NCBI GenBank assembly: GCA_030625995.1
Contig: DAOUPU010000019.1
Span: 1 to 22,514 of the forward strand
Source of the DNA: Flavobacteriaceae bacterium
Lineage (GTDB): Bacteria; Bacteroidota; Bacteroidia; Flavobacteriales; Flavobacteriaceae
DNA length: 22,514 nt
Direction of reading: 5' to 3'
Both the position numbers and the translations under genes were made by a program. Under the pieces are notes generated by a model. The model made no database searches, had not been told where the DNA came from, and worked only from the letters and a program-made list of their open reading frames with translations. Shown here piece by piece: positions 13,401-20,489 of the stretch. Position 1 is the first letter of the stretch, and every line of letters begins with the position of its first letter.

Positions 13401-13632
13401 TGGGATCAATGATACCTGGTATCCAATAAATATAGTCCAATATCCTAATATTAATGTGAAAATATTTGACAGATACCAACGAATTATTGCGAGCTACGAA
13501 GGTGTTCAATATTCTTGGGATGGAACCTATGACAGTAAGAAACTGCCGAGTGGTGATTACTGGTATGTGATCAAACTGAATTCATCCGAGGACGATAGAG
13601 AATTTAAAGGAAATTTCACTTTAGTTAGATAA
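10456..13632 (+). CDS. SprB-like surface protein with T9SS type B sorting domain
   Basis: This 1058-residue protein has a Sec signal peptide (LPLILIFSFVLSYAQ, cleavage near 23). Residues about 25-335 form a beta-rich region I cannot assign to a named family, including RIVYAGLYWG and GWSLVIVYED. Residues 338-490 resemble a DUF11-type conserved repeat (NVGTDNAENTYILNVLP). From about 580 to 965 come five Ig-like units of roughly 80 residues of the SprB-repeat kind; the first four begin near Cys586, Cys673, Cys752 and Cys832, with typical GDYTVRTTNADGCF and PPYEYSIDGG stretches. Residues 970-1058 are the gliding-motility/CHU_C type B sorting domain (FFTPEGDGINDTWYP, then GDYWYVIKL and FKGNFTLVR). 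Export by T9SS to the cell surface or medium is expected. A porP/sprF-type gene follows after 7 bases. Adhesin or gliding role is inference. Confidence 0.88.
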   Translation: MKTEIRKYLPLILIFSFVLSYAQTTVPFEKRYETQGINGDLTIIGNSNVGESATIPYNGDTQNNFIDMVYVDIDNSAATYNSSSANFTTNRCNRIVYAGLYWGSMMIPTDSIPTEVKFRVPGGSYQDIVADASLDRIHYKDVTGLVNTTSNPSGNYFVANISSQEGRNNSAGWSLVIVYEDPTENRKYISTFDGFSAVRNSPNNVVDFSYSGFVTPPAGAVEGRVGVAALEGDLGWVGDQMLFKADGNAAFTALYDAETPVNNFFNSKITVDGAQVTNRDLNSTNTLGWDQKLLNLTDLNPGNSLIGNNETGATVRVTNNIGGDHIYTFLNTFAVNIIEPTLKVLTSVEDTSGNQITHASPVPLGATVWYNINFQNVGTDNAENTYILNVLPFNVTYDESSLDLPAGVTSTYNSATRELRFDIDASLVERGSLSTSHDIRYQVTASDQCFDYSDACTNLLENSILSYYDGETSGQNISGQPGLNGINGCGLGNEGSMDLFVDTSSCSFDSELFICNDSLTFEGDNGYDTYIWTNELGEVISNTKEVTVNGSGVYTATQRRTGCTETIRVVTVLGLDVTVAPVEALCKDSNGSVDITVNEVSASFSYVLSQGSNVISSVTDKTSNTHTFSNLPIGDYTVRTTNADGCFDISTFTITEPTLLVATSNLLENVAICNGSIINGSVQAFGSGGIPPYEYSIDGGTTYQTEDIFSVSTEKTYNILVKDANGCVKPTSVSVGFEEEIVYEVSKEDIICVGDKDGRITIDITNDQSYTVTCSLDGINYTNTTAFTGLGKGTYELWIKKEKGSVVCETSKTIEIEQLIDLQLTASTDFSCDSGGNMILAQVDPIYQNDVTYYLDGNDTSNTSGIFENVSKGSHEVTVRHNEYNCSDEPVVLQIEDYTPLVFNVINTNLNEYTVEASGGRKNYEYSFDSDDDYGITNILNIVRTKEYKFYVRDEKGCISEQTLLLEVLDIEIPDFFTPEGDGINDTWYPINIVQYPNINVKIFDRYQRIIASYEGVQYSWDGTYDSKKLPSGDYWYVIKLNSSEDDREFKGNFTLVR

Positions 13633-13639
13633 AATTGAT

Positions 13640-14575
13640 ATGAAAAAAATAATTTTAATAGTTATATTATTGCTTTCAATCATGGTGAAAGCGCAGGAGT
13701 TCAAATTGGCCCCATATTCTCAGTATTTGGTTGAAAATCCATTTGTGATATCTCCTGCCTACGCAGGGTTCAGTGATGTTCAGAGATTGAGATTAAGTGG
13801 TGTATTTCAGTGGGTTGGATTGGAAAATGCTCCCAATACGCAAACATTATCTTATGATGCACCTGTTTTAGATAGATCGGGAGTCGGAGGGATTTTATAT
13901 AATGACAGAAATGGAAATACATCTCAAATCGGAGGTCAGTTCAGTATAGCACATCATTTAACACTTAGTGATGGCAATGAACAGTATCTTTCTTTTGGAT
14001 TATCCTATAAGTTCGTACAGTTCAAAATAGATGTTTCGGATTTTGATAATCCAAATGATGATCCAAATATTGGATCTGATATATCTTCATTTAACTCAAA
14101 TTTTGAGGCAGCAGTATTATATAATATAGGCCGGTATTACTTCAGTTTTAACGCTTCCAATATTTTGAATAAGAATCTAAAGGCATTTGACGATACTGAG
14201 CCACAGAAATTAAGGAATTATTACATATATACAGGTTATGTCTTTTTACTCAACGATGGTATTATTGAACTGGAGCCTTCTCTTTATTTTAAATATTATG
14301 AAAGTGACAGTCGATCTATGACGGATATAAATTTTAAGGCAAAGAAAATAACCGATGATGGATATTATTGGATTGGGCTTAGTACAAGGTTTATTAATGA
14401 TCAAAGTTTTACTCCCTCAGCTGTCGTACCAATGCTTGGTTTAAAAAAGAGTAAATTTTACGTAGGATTTGCATATCAATACAATATAAATGAAGCAAGT
14501 GAGTTAAATCACGCAGGCACATACTTGTTAACTCTGGGCTACGATTTTAATTCAAAAAAAGGTTCAAGATGGTAG
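13640..14575 (+). CDS. PorP/SprF family type IX secretion outer-membrane protein
   Basis: This 311-residue protein has a signal peptide (IILIVILLLSIMVKAQ) followed by a predicted outer-membrane beta-barrel. The opening of the mature protein, APYSQYLVENPFVISPAYAG, is the hallmark of the PorP/SprF family. Later alternating strands include QYLSFGLSYKFVQ, YYFSFNASNIL, FYVGFAYQYN and the C-terminal YLLTLGYDF. In Flavobacterium, SprF is needed for secretion and surface attachment of SprB, and PorP/SprF homologs commonly lie just downstream of type B cargo genes. That is the arrangement here, with a 7-base gap. I infer that this is the dedicated partner of the 1058-residue protein rather than the core PorP, because other T9SS genes (porK, L, M, N) are absent. 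Confidence 0.9.
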   Translation: MKKIILIVILLLSIMVKAQEFKLAPYSQYLVENPFVISPAYAGFSDVQRLRLSGVFQWVGLENAPNTQTLSYDAPVLDRSGVGGILYNDRNGNTSQIGGQFSIAHHLTLSDGNEQYLSFGLSYKFVQFKIDVSDFDNPNDDPNIGSDISSFNSNFEAAVLYNIGRYYFSFNASNILNKNLKAFDDTEPQKLRNYYIYTGYVFLLNDGIIELEPSLYFKYYESDSRSMTDINFKAKKITDDGYYWIGLSTRFINDQSFTPSAVVPMLGLKKSKFYVGFAYQYNINEASELNHAGTYLLTLGYDFNSKKGSRW

Positions 14576-14616
14576 TATACATGAGTGATGAGAATAATAA
14601 ATTAAATAAAAGGGTT

Positions 14617-14907
14617 ATGAAAAAAGGAAAAATTATTTTGTATTTAATACTGCTCGTAATATTGAGTTTTTCGACCTATGGTCAGGAATCAAAACAAGCC
14701 GTTAATAAAATAGAATTTGAAAAATTACCTAACAGGGTGAAAAAGCAGGTAAACTCGCTGAAGGGTTTTAAAATTGCAAGTGCGTCTTACGTTATTGAAA
14801 ACAATGTAAAAGTTTATAAGGTTGTATTAGTTGATGGAGATTCAACCTTTGATGTGAAGATGGATAAGAATGGAAATATTATAGGAAGAGAAGAAGATTA
14901 CTTATAA
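14617..14907 (+). CDS. Small exported PepSY-like protein
   Basis: The preferred start is the ATG at 14617, preceded by AAAAGGG, giving 96 residues with a clear signal peptide (KIILYLILLVILSFSTYGQ). Starts at 14569 (overlapping the porP/sprF stop) or 14581 are also open but would put a charged 12-16 residue stretch ahead of the signal. The mature part of about 70 residues resembles PepSY-like/DUF2874 periplasmic domains: KLPNRVKKQVNSL, then ASASYVIENNVKVYKVVL, then FDVKMDKNGNIIGREED. The match is by pattern only. It lies 41 bases after the PorP/SprF gene and just before a strong terminator, so it is probably the third gene of that operon. Its role is unknown; related domains have been proposed to bind or inhibit other proteins. 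Confidence 0.7.
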   Translation: MKKGKIILYLILLVILSFSTYGQESKQAVNKIEFEKLPNRVKKQVNSLKGFKIASASYVIENNVKVYKVVLVDGDSTFDVKMDKNGNIIGREEDYL

Positions 14908-14929
14908 AAAGTTAGAATTTGATTGTTAG

Positions 14930-14971
14930 GCCTTAACTTCGTGCGCTTTTTACGTTGTTAAGGCTTTTTTT
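14930..14971 (+). terminator. Strong intrinsic terminator of the surface-protein operon
   Basis: GCCTTAAC (14930-14937) pairs with GTTAAGGC (14957-14964), with a further CG/CG pairing inside after a 2-base mismatch, then seven T. The T-run overlaps the stop codon of the opposing lptB gene. Confidence 0.88.
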
Positions 14972-15704
14972 ATACTTTTCTTTCTTTTAATTCAAAACTT
15001 TCTCCTAAATAAACTTTACGAACCATTTCATCTTCGGCCAGTTCTTTTGGAGTCCCTTCCTTTAATATCCCACCTTCAAACATTAGATACGTTTTATCCG
15101 TAATAGTAAGTGTAGCATGAACGTCATGATCTGTTATTAGAATACCTATGTTCCTGTCTTTAAGATGTGCAACAATATTTTGTATATCCTCTACTGCAAT
15201 CGGATCAACACCGGCAAAAGGCTCGTCCAATAAAATGAATTTTGGATCAGAAGCCAAAGCGCGGGCAATTTCCGTTCTCCGTCTTTCTCCACCCGAAAGT
15301 AAATCGCCACGATTCTTTCTTACATGTCCTAACCCAAATTCTTCAATCAGTGATTCTAATTTATTTTTCTGTTCATTTTGTGATAACTCTGTAAATTGTA
15401 AAATGGACATTATGTTATCTTCTACGGATAGCTTTCTGAAAACAGATGCTTCCTGTGCCAGATATCCCACACCTTTTTGAGCGCGCTTATACATGGAATC
15501 ACCGGTGATTTCTACGTCATCCAAAAATATTTTTCCTCTATTTGGTTTTAACATACCGACGATCATATAAAAGGAAGTGGTCTTTCCAGCTCCGTTTGGT
15601 CCTAATAAACCAATAATTTCACCCTGTTCCACCTCTAACGAAATGCCTTTAACAACCTTCTTGTTCCCGTATATTTTCGTTATATTCTCTGCTCGTAATA
15701 TCAT
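14970..15704 (-). CDS. lptB: LPS export ABC transporter ATP-binding protein
   Basis: This 244-residue cytoplasmic ATPase should power extraction of lipopolysaccharide from the inner membrane together with LptF/LptG, which are not in the window. Walker A is GLLGPNGAGKTT (32-43), the Q-loop lies at GYLAQEASVF, the ABC signature is LLSGGERRR, Walker B is FILLDEPFAGVDP and the switch histidine is in ITDHDVHAT. FAGVDPIAVEDIQ and VYLGESF near the end are typical of LptB rather than other ABC ATPases. It is the last gene of the kdsD-tatC-ydeI-lptB run (9-base gap to the gene upstream). Its stop codon falls within the T-run of the opposing operon's terminator. Confidence 0.93.
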   Translation of the reverse strand: MILRAENITKIYGNKKVVKGISLEVEQGEIIGLLGPNGAGKTTSFYMIVGMLKPNRGKIFLDDVEITGDSMYKRAQKGVGYLAQEASVFRKLSVEDNIMSILQFTELSQNEQKNKLESLIEEFGLGHVRKNRGDLLSGGERRRTEIARALASDPKFILLDEPFAGVDPIAVEDIQNIVAHLKDRNIGILITDHDVHATLTITDKTYLMFEGGILKEGTPKELAEDEMVRKVYLGESFELKERKV

Positions 15705-15713
15705 TTTACTCGT

Positions 15714-16313
15714 TTAACAATTTTTATATTTATCATAAAGTCCTTTATTTTCAAGAATTAAAGGGATAATTTTTTCAAGTCTTTTCAATTTTGTCAAATC
15801 TCTTTTGGCACTTGTTATATGCTCTATATATTCTCTTTTCTTACCCGGGGTAAGTTGATCAAAAGATTCTTCTAATTTAGAATTTTTTTCAAAGAGTGTA
15901 ACTAGTTCATTGGGTAAAATTATTTTGTCTGTTTTTCTTATTGGTTTTATAAGCAATCCTTTTTTGTGATTTGCAATTGTTTGTGCTATATATTCTAATA
16001 ATATTTCTTCGTTAAGATCATCCAATTTTTCGAAATGCATCTGCCTCATTGCTTTTGTTTTTCCTTCTTGTGCGTTTGTAAGTCTATTAAAACGATCATT
16101 TAGCAAGCCTCCTTGAAAAAACCATAAACCCACATGATTCTTAAAAGCCCCAATACCCAATAGATTTTTATTATCATAGGTATAAGTTGGCATCCCCCAT
16201 TTAACAGTCTCTTTTAAGGTTGTTGTTTGAATGATCTTCCTCAATCTATTAAGAAGATCTTTATGTTTTATGTGTTTTTTGATATATGCATCAACACTTA
16301 TTGTCTTTTCCAT
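15714..16313 (-). CDS. YdeI/OmpD-associated family protein with DUF1801 domain
   Basis: This 199-residue soluble protein has no signal peptide. Residues about 15-110 match the DUF1801 (YdhG-like) fold: VKWGMPTYTYDNKNLLGIGAFKNH, then VGLWFFQG and a trailing TKAMRQMHF. Residues about 140-199 match the OmdA/YdeI C-terminal helical domain (LTPGKKREYIEHITSAK, then RLEKIIPLI). Homologs have been linked to bacteriocin protection or antimicrobial-peptide stress, but the biochemical function is unknown. It is embedded between tatC (11-base gap) and lptB (9-base gap), so it is translated from the same envelope operon. Whether the position is functional or incidental cannot be told from sequence. Confidence 0.8.
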   Translation of the reverse strand: MEKTISVDAYIKKHIKHKDLLNRLRKIIQTTTLKETVKWGMPTYTYDNKNLLGIGAFKNHVGLWFFQGGLLNDRFNRLTNAQEGKTKAMRQMHFEKLDDLNEEILLEYIAQTIANHKKGLLIKPIRKTDKIILPNELVTLFEKNSKLEESFDQLTPGKKREYIEHITSAKRDLTKLKRLEKIIPLILENKGLYDKYKNC

Positions 16314-16324
16314 TCGTATAGAAT

Positions 16325-17167
16325 CTAAGGTTTGCTTTTTTGCACTTTAGTGTTTTCTTTTTCTTTTTCTTTTTCTTGTTTTTGAATAATTATTTTAGAT
16401 ATTTTAATACTTACTTCGTAGAGAATTATCATAGGAATGGCTACAATTACCTGACTAATAATATCGGGAGGAGTTATTACTGCAGCTAAAATTAGTACCA
16501 TTACCAGAGCGTATTTTCTGTATTTTTTTAAAAATTCAGGCGTTACCAATCCTAATTTAGTTAAAAAATAGATGATTATTGGTAACTCAAATATTAGGCC
16601 GGCCGAAAGACATGAAGCTTTTAAAAGACCGGTATAAGAATTGAGGTCAAAATTGTTTTTCACCTCATCGGCAACAGTATAACTACCCAAAAAATTTATT
16701 GATAAAGGCGTGATTACGTAATACCCAAAGAGGATACCAAGGAAAAAAAGTAAAGAGGAAACTATAATAAAACTTTTGGCATTCTTTTTTTCATTATCAT
16801 AAAGTGCCGGTTTTAGGAATTTCCATACTTCATAAATAATATAGGGAAAGGCAAATATAAATCCAAAGAAAATGGAAGTCCAAATATGGGTTGAAAATTG
16901 CCCTGCCATCGTTCTGCTTTGAACTATAAATGGTATTTCATCTATACATAGACCATCAGTTCCCAAAGCTTGTGAAACCGAACATAAGAATCGATAAGTA
17001 ACGAATGACGCATCCTTTGGAGCAAGAATAATTGTATTGAAAATAAAACCTTTCATCATAAAGGCTACCATCCCAAATAAAAAAATAGCCAGTGAAGATC
17101 TTATCAGTGTCCATCTTAAAACTTCAAGATGATTTAAAAATGACATTTCCTTTTGTTTTTCGCTCAT
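16325..17167 (-). CDS. tatC: Sec-independent protein translocase TatC
   Basis: This 280-residue polytopic inner-membrane protein is the twin-arginine signal receptor. The N-terminal FLNHLEVLRW (10-19) contains the conserved Glu15 of the family's HLEELR motif. Six membrane helices can be placed: about 20-40, 95-115, 130-155, 180-205, 215-230 and 235-255. FAFPYIIYEVWKFLKPAL carries the conserved Pro and acidic Glu. The first periplasmic loop is long and has two cysteines (RFLCSV and GLCIDE) that might form a disulfide. The C-terminal tail is a low-complexity Lys/Glu run encoded by a CTTTTT hexamer repeat. No tatA/tatB gene is adjacent. It lies 21 bases after kdsD. Confidence 0.93.
   Translation of the reverse strand: MSEKQKEMSFLNHLEVLRWTLIRSSLAIFLFGMVAFMMKGFIFNTIILAPKDASFVTYRFLCSVSQALGTDGLCIDEIPFIVQSRTMAGQFSTHIWTSIFFGFIFAFPYIIYEVWKFLKPALYDNEKKNAKSFIIVSSLLFFLGILFGYYVITPLSINFLGSYTVADEVKNNFDLNSYTGLLKASCLSAGLIFELPIIIYFLTKLGLVTPEFLKKYRKYALVMVLILAAVITPPDIISQVIVAIPMIILYEVSIKISKIIIQKQEKEKEKENTKVQKSKP
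16353..16377 (+). repeat. Hexanucleotide microsatellite in the tatC 3' end
   Basis: On the plus strand the unit TTTTTC (CTTTTT) recurs about four times. Being six bases long it changes only the number of Lys-Glu pairs in the TatC tail and cannot shift the frame. Confidence 0.75.
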
Positions 17168-17188
17168 AATTTTTCTAATCTGAAATTA

Positions 17189-18154
17189 TCAAATAATACC
17201 TTCTTTAATTAAATCGTGAAAATGAACAACTCCAATATATTTATTCTTCTCAGTAACCAATATTTGTGTAATATTATTTTTTTTCATTATTTCTAAAGCA
17301 CTTATCGCCATTTCATTTTCAATGATAGTTAAAGGATTTTCACTCATAATATCTCTTGCACAGAGCCTGTTAATATCTTCATTTTTTTCTAACATTCTCC
17401 TAATATCACCATCCGTAATTATTCCAACAATTTTATCGTTTTCGATAACGGCCGTTGTACCCAGTCTTTTTTCTGATATCTCAACGATTACATCTTTTAT
17501 GGAGGAATCTGGATTGACCTTTGGTATCTCATTATTTGCTACAAGATCTCTTACTCGTAAATATAATTTCTTACCTATGATCCCTCCGGGATGATACTTG
17601 GCAAAATCTTTAGAGGAAAAATCATTTAGTTCAAGCAGGCAAACTGCCAGTGCATCTCCAATTACCAATTGAGCTGTAGTACTACTTGTTGGTGCTAAAT
17701 TATTTGGACATGCTTCCTTTTCAACATAAGTGTTTAAAACGAAATCGGCATTCTGAGCCAAATAAGACTTGAGATTTCCTGTAATAGCCGCAATCTTATT
17801 ACCGTAATTCTTAATTAACGGGATCAATACTTTTATTTCAGGAGTATCACCACTTTTAGAGATGCAAATAACAAGGTCGTCTTTGAGTATATTACCCAGA
17901 TCGCCATGAATTGCATCGGCAGCATGCATAAATATTGATGGAGTGCCGGTTGAATTAAAAGTAGCGACAATTTTACTGCCTACAATTGCACTTTTTCCAA
18001 TTCCCGTTACAATGACTCTGCCTTTTGAATTAAGTATAGTTTTAACCGTATTTTCAAACCCTTTATCTACTAAGTTTATCAAATTTTTAATAGCTTCAGC
18101 CTCAATATTTATTGTTTTTTTTGCTGTTGCAATTATATCTTTTGAATTTTTCAA
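17189..18154 (-). CDS. kdsD: Arabinose-5-phosphate isomerase (KdsD/KpsF)
   Basis: This 321-residue cytosolic enzyme converts ribulose-5-phosphate to arabinose-5-phosphate, the entry to Kdo synthesis for lipopolysaccharide. The SIS domain covers about 40-175: VTGIGKSAIVGSKI, the MHAADAIHGDLG block, CISKSGDTPEI and TSSTTAQLVIGDALAV. AKYHPGGIIGKKL carries the conserved histidine loop. Two CBS domains follow (about 205-260 and 270-321). The start codon is TTG at 18154: a stop lies five codons upstream and no in-frame ATG exists before the SIS core, so TTG is needed to give the normal N-terminus. It heads the kdsD-tatC-ydeI-lptB operon and is divergent from recQ. Confidence 0.92.
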   Translation of the reverse strand: MKNSKDIIATAKKTINIEAEAIKNLINLVDKGFENTVKTILNSKGRVIVTGIGKSAIVGSKIVATFNSTGTPSIFMHAADAIHGDLGNILKDDLVICISKSGDTPEIKVLIPLIKNYGNKIAAITGNLKSYLAQNADFVLNTYVEKEACPNNLAPTSSTTAQLVIGDALAVCLLELNDFSSKDFAKYHPGGIIGKKLYLRVRDLVANNEIPKVNPDSSIKDVIVEISEKRLGTTAVIENDKIVGIITDGDIRRMLEKNEDINRLCARDIMSENPLTIIENEMAISALEIMKKNNITQILVTEKNKYIGVVHFHDLIKEGII

Positions 18155-18220
18155 ATCTTTTTTATTTTAATAAATAAATTGTATATTTAAATACTTAAAA
18201 ATTAATCTACAATTAAGTAT

Positions 18221-18228
18221 CAAAAGTA
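18221..18228 (-). promoter_or_regulatory. -7 promoter box for kdsD
   Basis: On the minus strand TACTTTTG matches TAnnTTTG, with about 65 bases to the TTG start codon. It lies 19 bases from the opposing recQ -7 box, so each box sits roughly in the -33 region of the other. Confidence 0.45.
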
Positions 18229-18247
18229 AATATATTACTTATAGTCG

Positions 18248-18255
18248 TATCTTTG
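18248..18255 (+). promoter_or_regulatory. -7 promoter box for recQ
   Basis: TATCTTTG matches TAnnTTTG perfectly and ends 31 bases before the recQ ATG. No TTG at the -33 distance; that position holds the opposing kdsD -7 box. A purine-rich AAGAGG immediately precedes the ATG. Confidence 0.55.
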
Positions 18256-18286
18256 CAAAAATATTCAAAATTAGAGAAATAAGAGG

Positions 18287-20485
18287 ATGAAAGTGACAAA
18301 ATTTGATCTCAAAAATAATTTAAAAAAATATTTTGGATTTAATAAATTTAAAGGCTTACAAGAGAAGGCAATTGAGAACATTATAAGCGGCAATGATACC
18401 TTTGTAATCATGCCAACCGGTGGAGGTAAATCCTTAATTTATCAATTACCGGCATTAATTTTAGAAGGAACAGCTATAGTCGTTTCGCCCTTAATTGCTT
18501 TAATGAAGAACCAGGTGGATGCTATGAGGGGAATTTCTACAAATTATGGTGTGGCTCATGTGTTGAACTCATCATTGAACAAAGGCGAAATTGCCAAAGT
18601 TAAAAGCGATATAGAAAATGGAATTACTAAATTACTATATGTTGCTCCTGAATCCTTAACAAAAGATGAATATATTGATTTTTTCAAAGGTCAAAAAGTT
18701 TCTTTTTTTGCTATTGACGAAGCACACTGTATCTCGGAATGGGGGCATGACTTTCGCCCTGATTATAGAAATTTGAAAAATATAATTAAAAGAATAGGAG
18801 ATTTTCCAATAATTGGATTGACTGCTACAGCAACGGAAAAGGTGCAAGAAGATATTTTAAAGAACTTAGGAATATCACATGCAAAAACCTTTAAAGAATC
18901 TTTTAATCGAGCTAATCTCTTTTATGAAGTAAGGCCTAAGACCAAGGATGTAGACAAGGATATTATTAGGTTTGTAAGAAAGTATAATAACAAATCCGGT
19001 ATTATTTATTGTCTGAGCAGGAAGAAGGTAGAAGAGATTGCGCAAGTATTACAGGTCAATGGTATAAAGGCGGTACCTTATCATGCCGGGCTGGATGCCA
19101 AGACCAGGGCTCGTCATCAGGATATGTTTTTAATGGAAGATATCGATGTGGTTGTTGCTACCATAGCATTTGGTATGGGTATTGACAAACCGGATGTTCG
19201 ATTTGTAATTCATCATGACATACCTAAAAGTTTAGAAAGTTATTATCAGGAAACCGGAAGGGCCGGTAGAGATGGAGGAGAGGGGTATTGTTTGGCATTT
19301 TATGCATATAAAGATATAGAAAAATTGGAGAAATTTTTGTCCGGAAAACCGATTGCGGAACAAGAAATTGGGAATGCCTTACTGCAAGAGGTGGTTGCAT
19401 TTGCTGAAACCTCAATATCCAGGAGAAAGTTCTTATTGCATTATTTTGGTGAAGAGTTTGATGGTGAGAATGGTGATGGGGCCGATATGGATGACAATGT
19501 AAGAAACCCCAAAAAAAAGACAGAATCGAAGAACGAAGTTAAAATACTCATAGAGACGGTTAAAAACACAAAAGAAGAATATAAATCAAAGGAAATAATA
19601 AATACCTTAATTGGTAAGGAAAATGCCTTACTCATCTCTCATAAGACGAATAAACAGGCATTTTTTGGATCAGGTAAGCATAAAGAAGCCAAATTTTGGA
19701 TGGCACTGATCAGACAAGTATTTGTGGCCAATATGTTATATAAAGAAATTGAGCAATATGGTGTTTTAAAACTAACTGATACAGGTAAAGAATTCATTAA
19801 AAATCCAACCTCTTTTATGATGTCTGAAGATCATGAATATTTGGACAATGGCGATTCGAACATCATTACAAACGTAAAAGGTTCAGGTGGCACTACAGAT
19901 GAAAAATTAATGGCTATGCTAAAGGATTTACGTAAAAGTGTTGGTAAAAAACTTGGTGTACCTCCCTTCGTCGTATTTCAGGACCCTTCTTTAGAAGATA
20001 TGACACTTAAATATCCTACTACAATTGAAGAAATGGCAAATACTCATGGGGTTGGTGATGGTAAGGCAAAAAAATACGGTGAAAAATTTGTAAAGTTGAT
20101 AGCTGATTATGTGGAAGAGAATGATATAACGCGACCCGATGATTTAATTGTAAAAAGTACGGGAGTTAACTCTGGATTAAAATTATTTATTATTCAAAAT
20201 ACTGACAAAAAATTACCTTTAGAGGACCTCGCAAAATCCAAAGGACTGGAGATGCAAGAGCTGATAAAAGTGATGGAGCGAATTGTATATTCCGGAACAA
20301 AGATAAATATTGATTATTATTTGCACGAATTGTTGGATGAGGATCAACAAGAAGAGATCCATGATTATTTTATGGAAGCTGAAACCGACAAAATACAGGA
20401 TGCCTTAGATGAGTTTGAAGGTGATTATGATGATGATGAGTTGCGACTTATGCGTATACAATTTATTAGCGAGGTAGCTAATTAA
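18287..20485 (+). CDS. recQ: ATP-dependent DNA helicase RecQ (zinc-less RQC, long C-terminus)
   Basis: This 732-residue 3'-5' helicase acts in recombination and fork repair. The helicase core shows MPTGGGKSL (42-50, Walker A), DEAHCISEWGHDFR (from 144), GLTATAT, FGMGIDKPDVR and QETGRAGRDG. The RQC region follows: SRRKFLLHYFGEEF is readable, but the four zinc cysteines of the CRR...CxxCDxC motif are absent (Ser378 in the first place and NGDGADMDDN instead of the Cys cluster). An HRDC domain spans about 540-615 (LMAMLKDLRKSVGKKLGV). The final 120 residues look like a RecQ-type helix-turn-helix extension ending in an acidic tail (DEFEGDYDDDE). It is about 120 residues longer than E. coli RecQ. 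It converges with the ZIP gene, with a gap of 4 bases. Confidence 0.93.
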   Translation: MKVTKFDLKNNLKKYFGFNKFKGLQEKAIENIISGNDTFVIMPTGGGKSLIYQLPALILEGTAIVVSPLIALMKNQVDAMRGISTNYGVAHVLNSSLNKGEIAKVKSDIENGITKLLYVAPESLTKDEYIDFFKGQKVSFFAIDEAHCISEWGHDFRPDYRNLKNIIKRIGDFPIIGLTATATEKVQEDILKNLGISHAKTFKESFNRANLFYEVRPKTKDVDKDIIRFVRKYNNKSGIIYCLSRKKVEEIAQVLQVNGIKAVPYHAGLDAKTRARHQDMFLMEDIDVVVATIAFGMGIDKPDVRFVIHHDIPKSLESYYQETGRAGRDGGEGYCLAFYAYKDIEKLEKFLSGKPIAEQEIGNALLQEVVAFAETSISRRKFLLHYFGEEFDGENGDGADMDDNVRNPKKKTESKNEVKILIETVKNTKEEYKSKEIINTLIGKENALLISHKTNKQAFFGSGKHKEAKFWMALIRQVFVANMLYKEIEQYGVLKLTDTGKEFIKNPTSFMMSEDHEYLDNGDSNIITNVKGSGGTTDEKLMAMLKDLRKSVGKKLGVPPFVVFQDPSLEDMTLKYPTTIEEMANTHGVGDGKAKKYGEKFVKLIADYVEENDITRPDDLIVKSTGVNSGLKLFIIQNTDKKLPLEDLAKSKGLEMQELIKVMERIVYSGTKINIDYYLHELLDEDQQEEIHDYFMEAETDKIQDALDEFEGDYDDDELRLMRIQFISEVAN

Positions 20486-20489
20486 TATC

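Noticed and set aside
16353..16377. Phase-variable microsatellite in tatC
   Set aside because: The unit is six bases, so length changes stay in frame and affect only the low-complexity tail.
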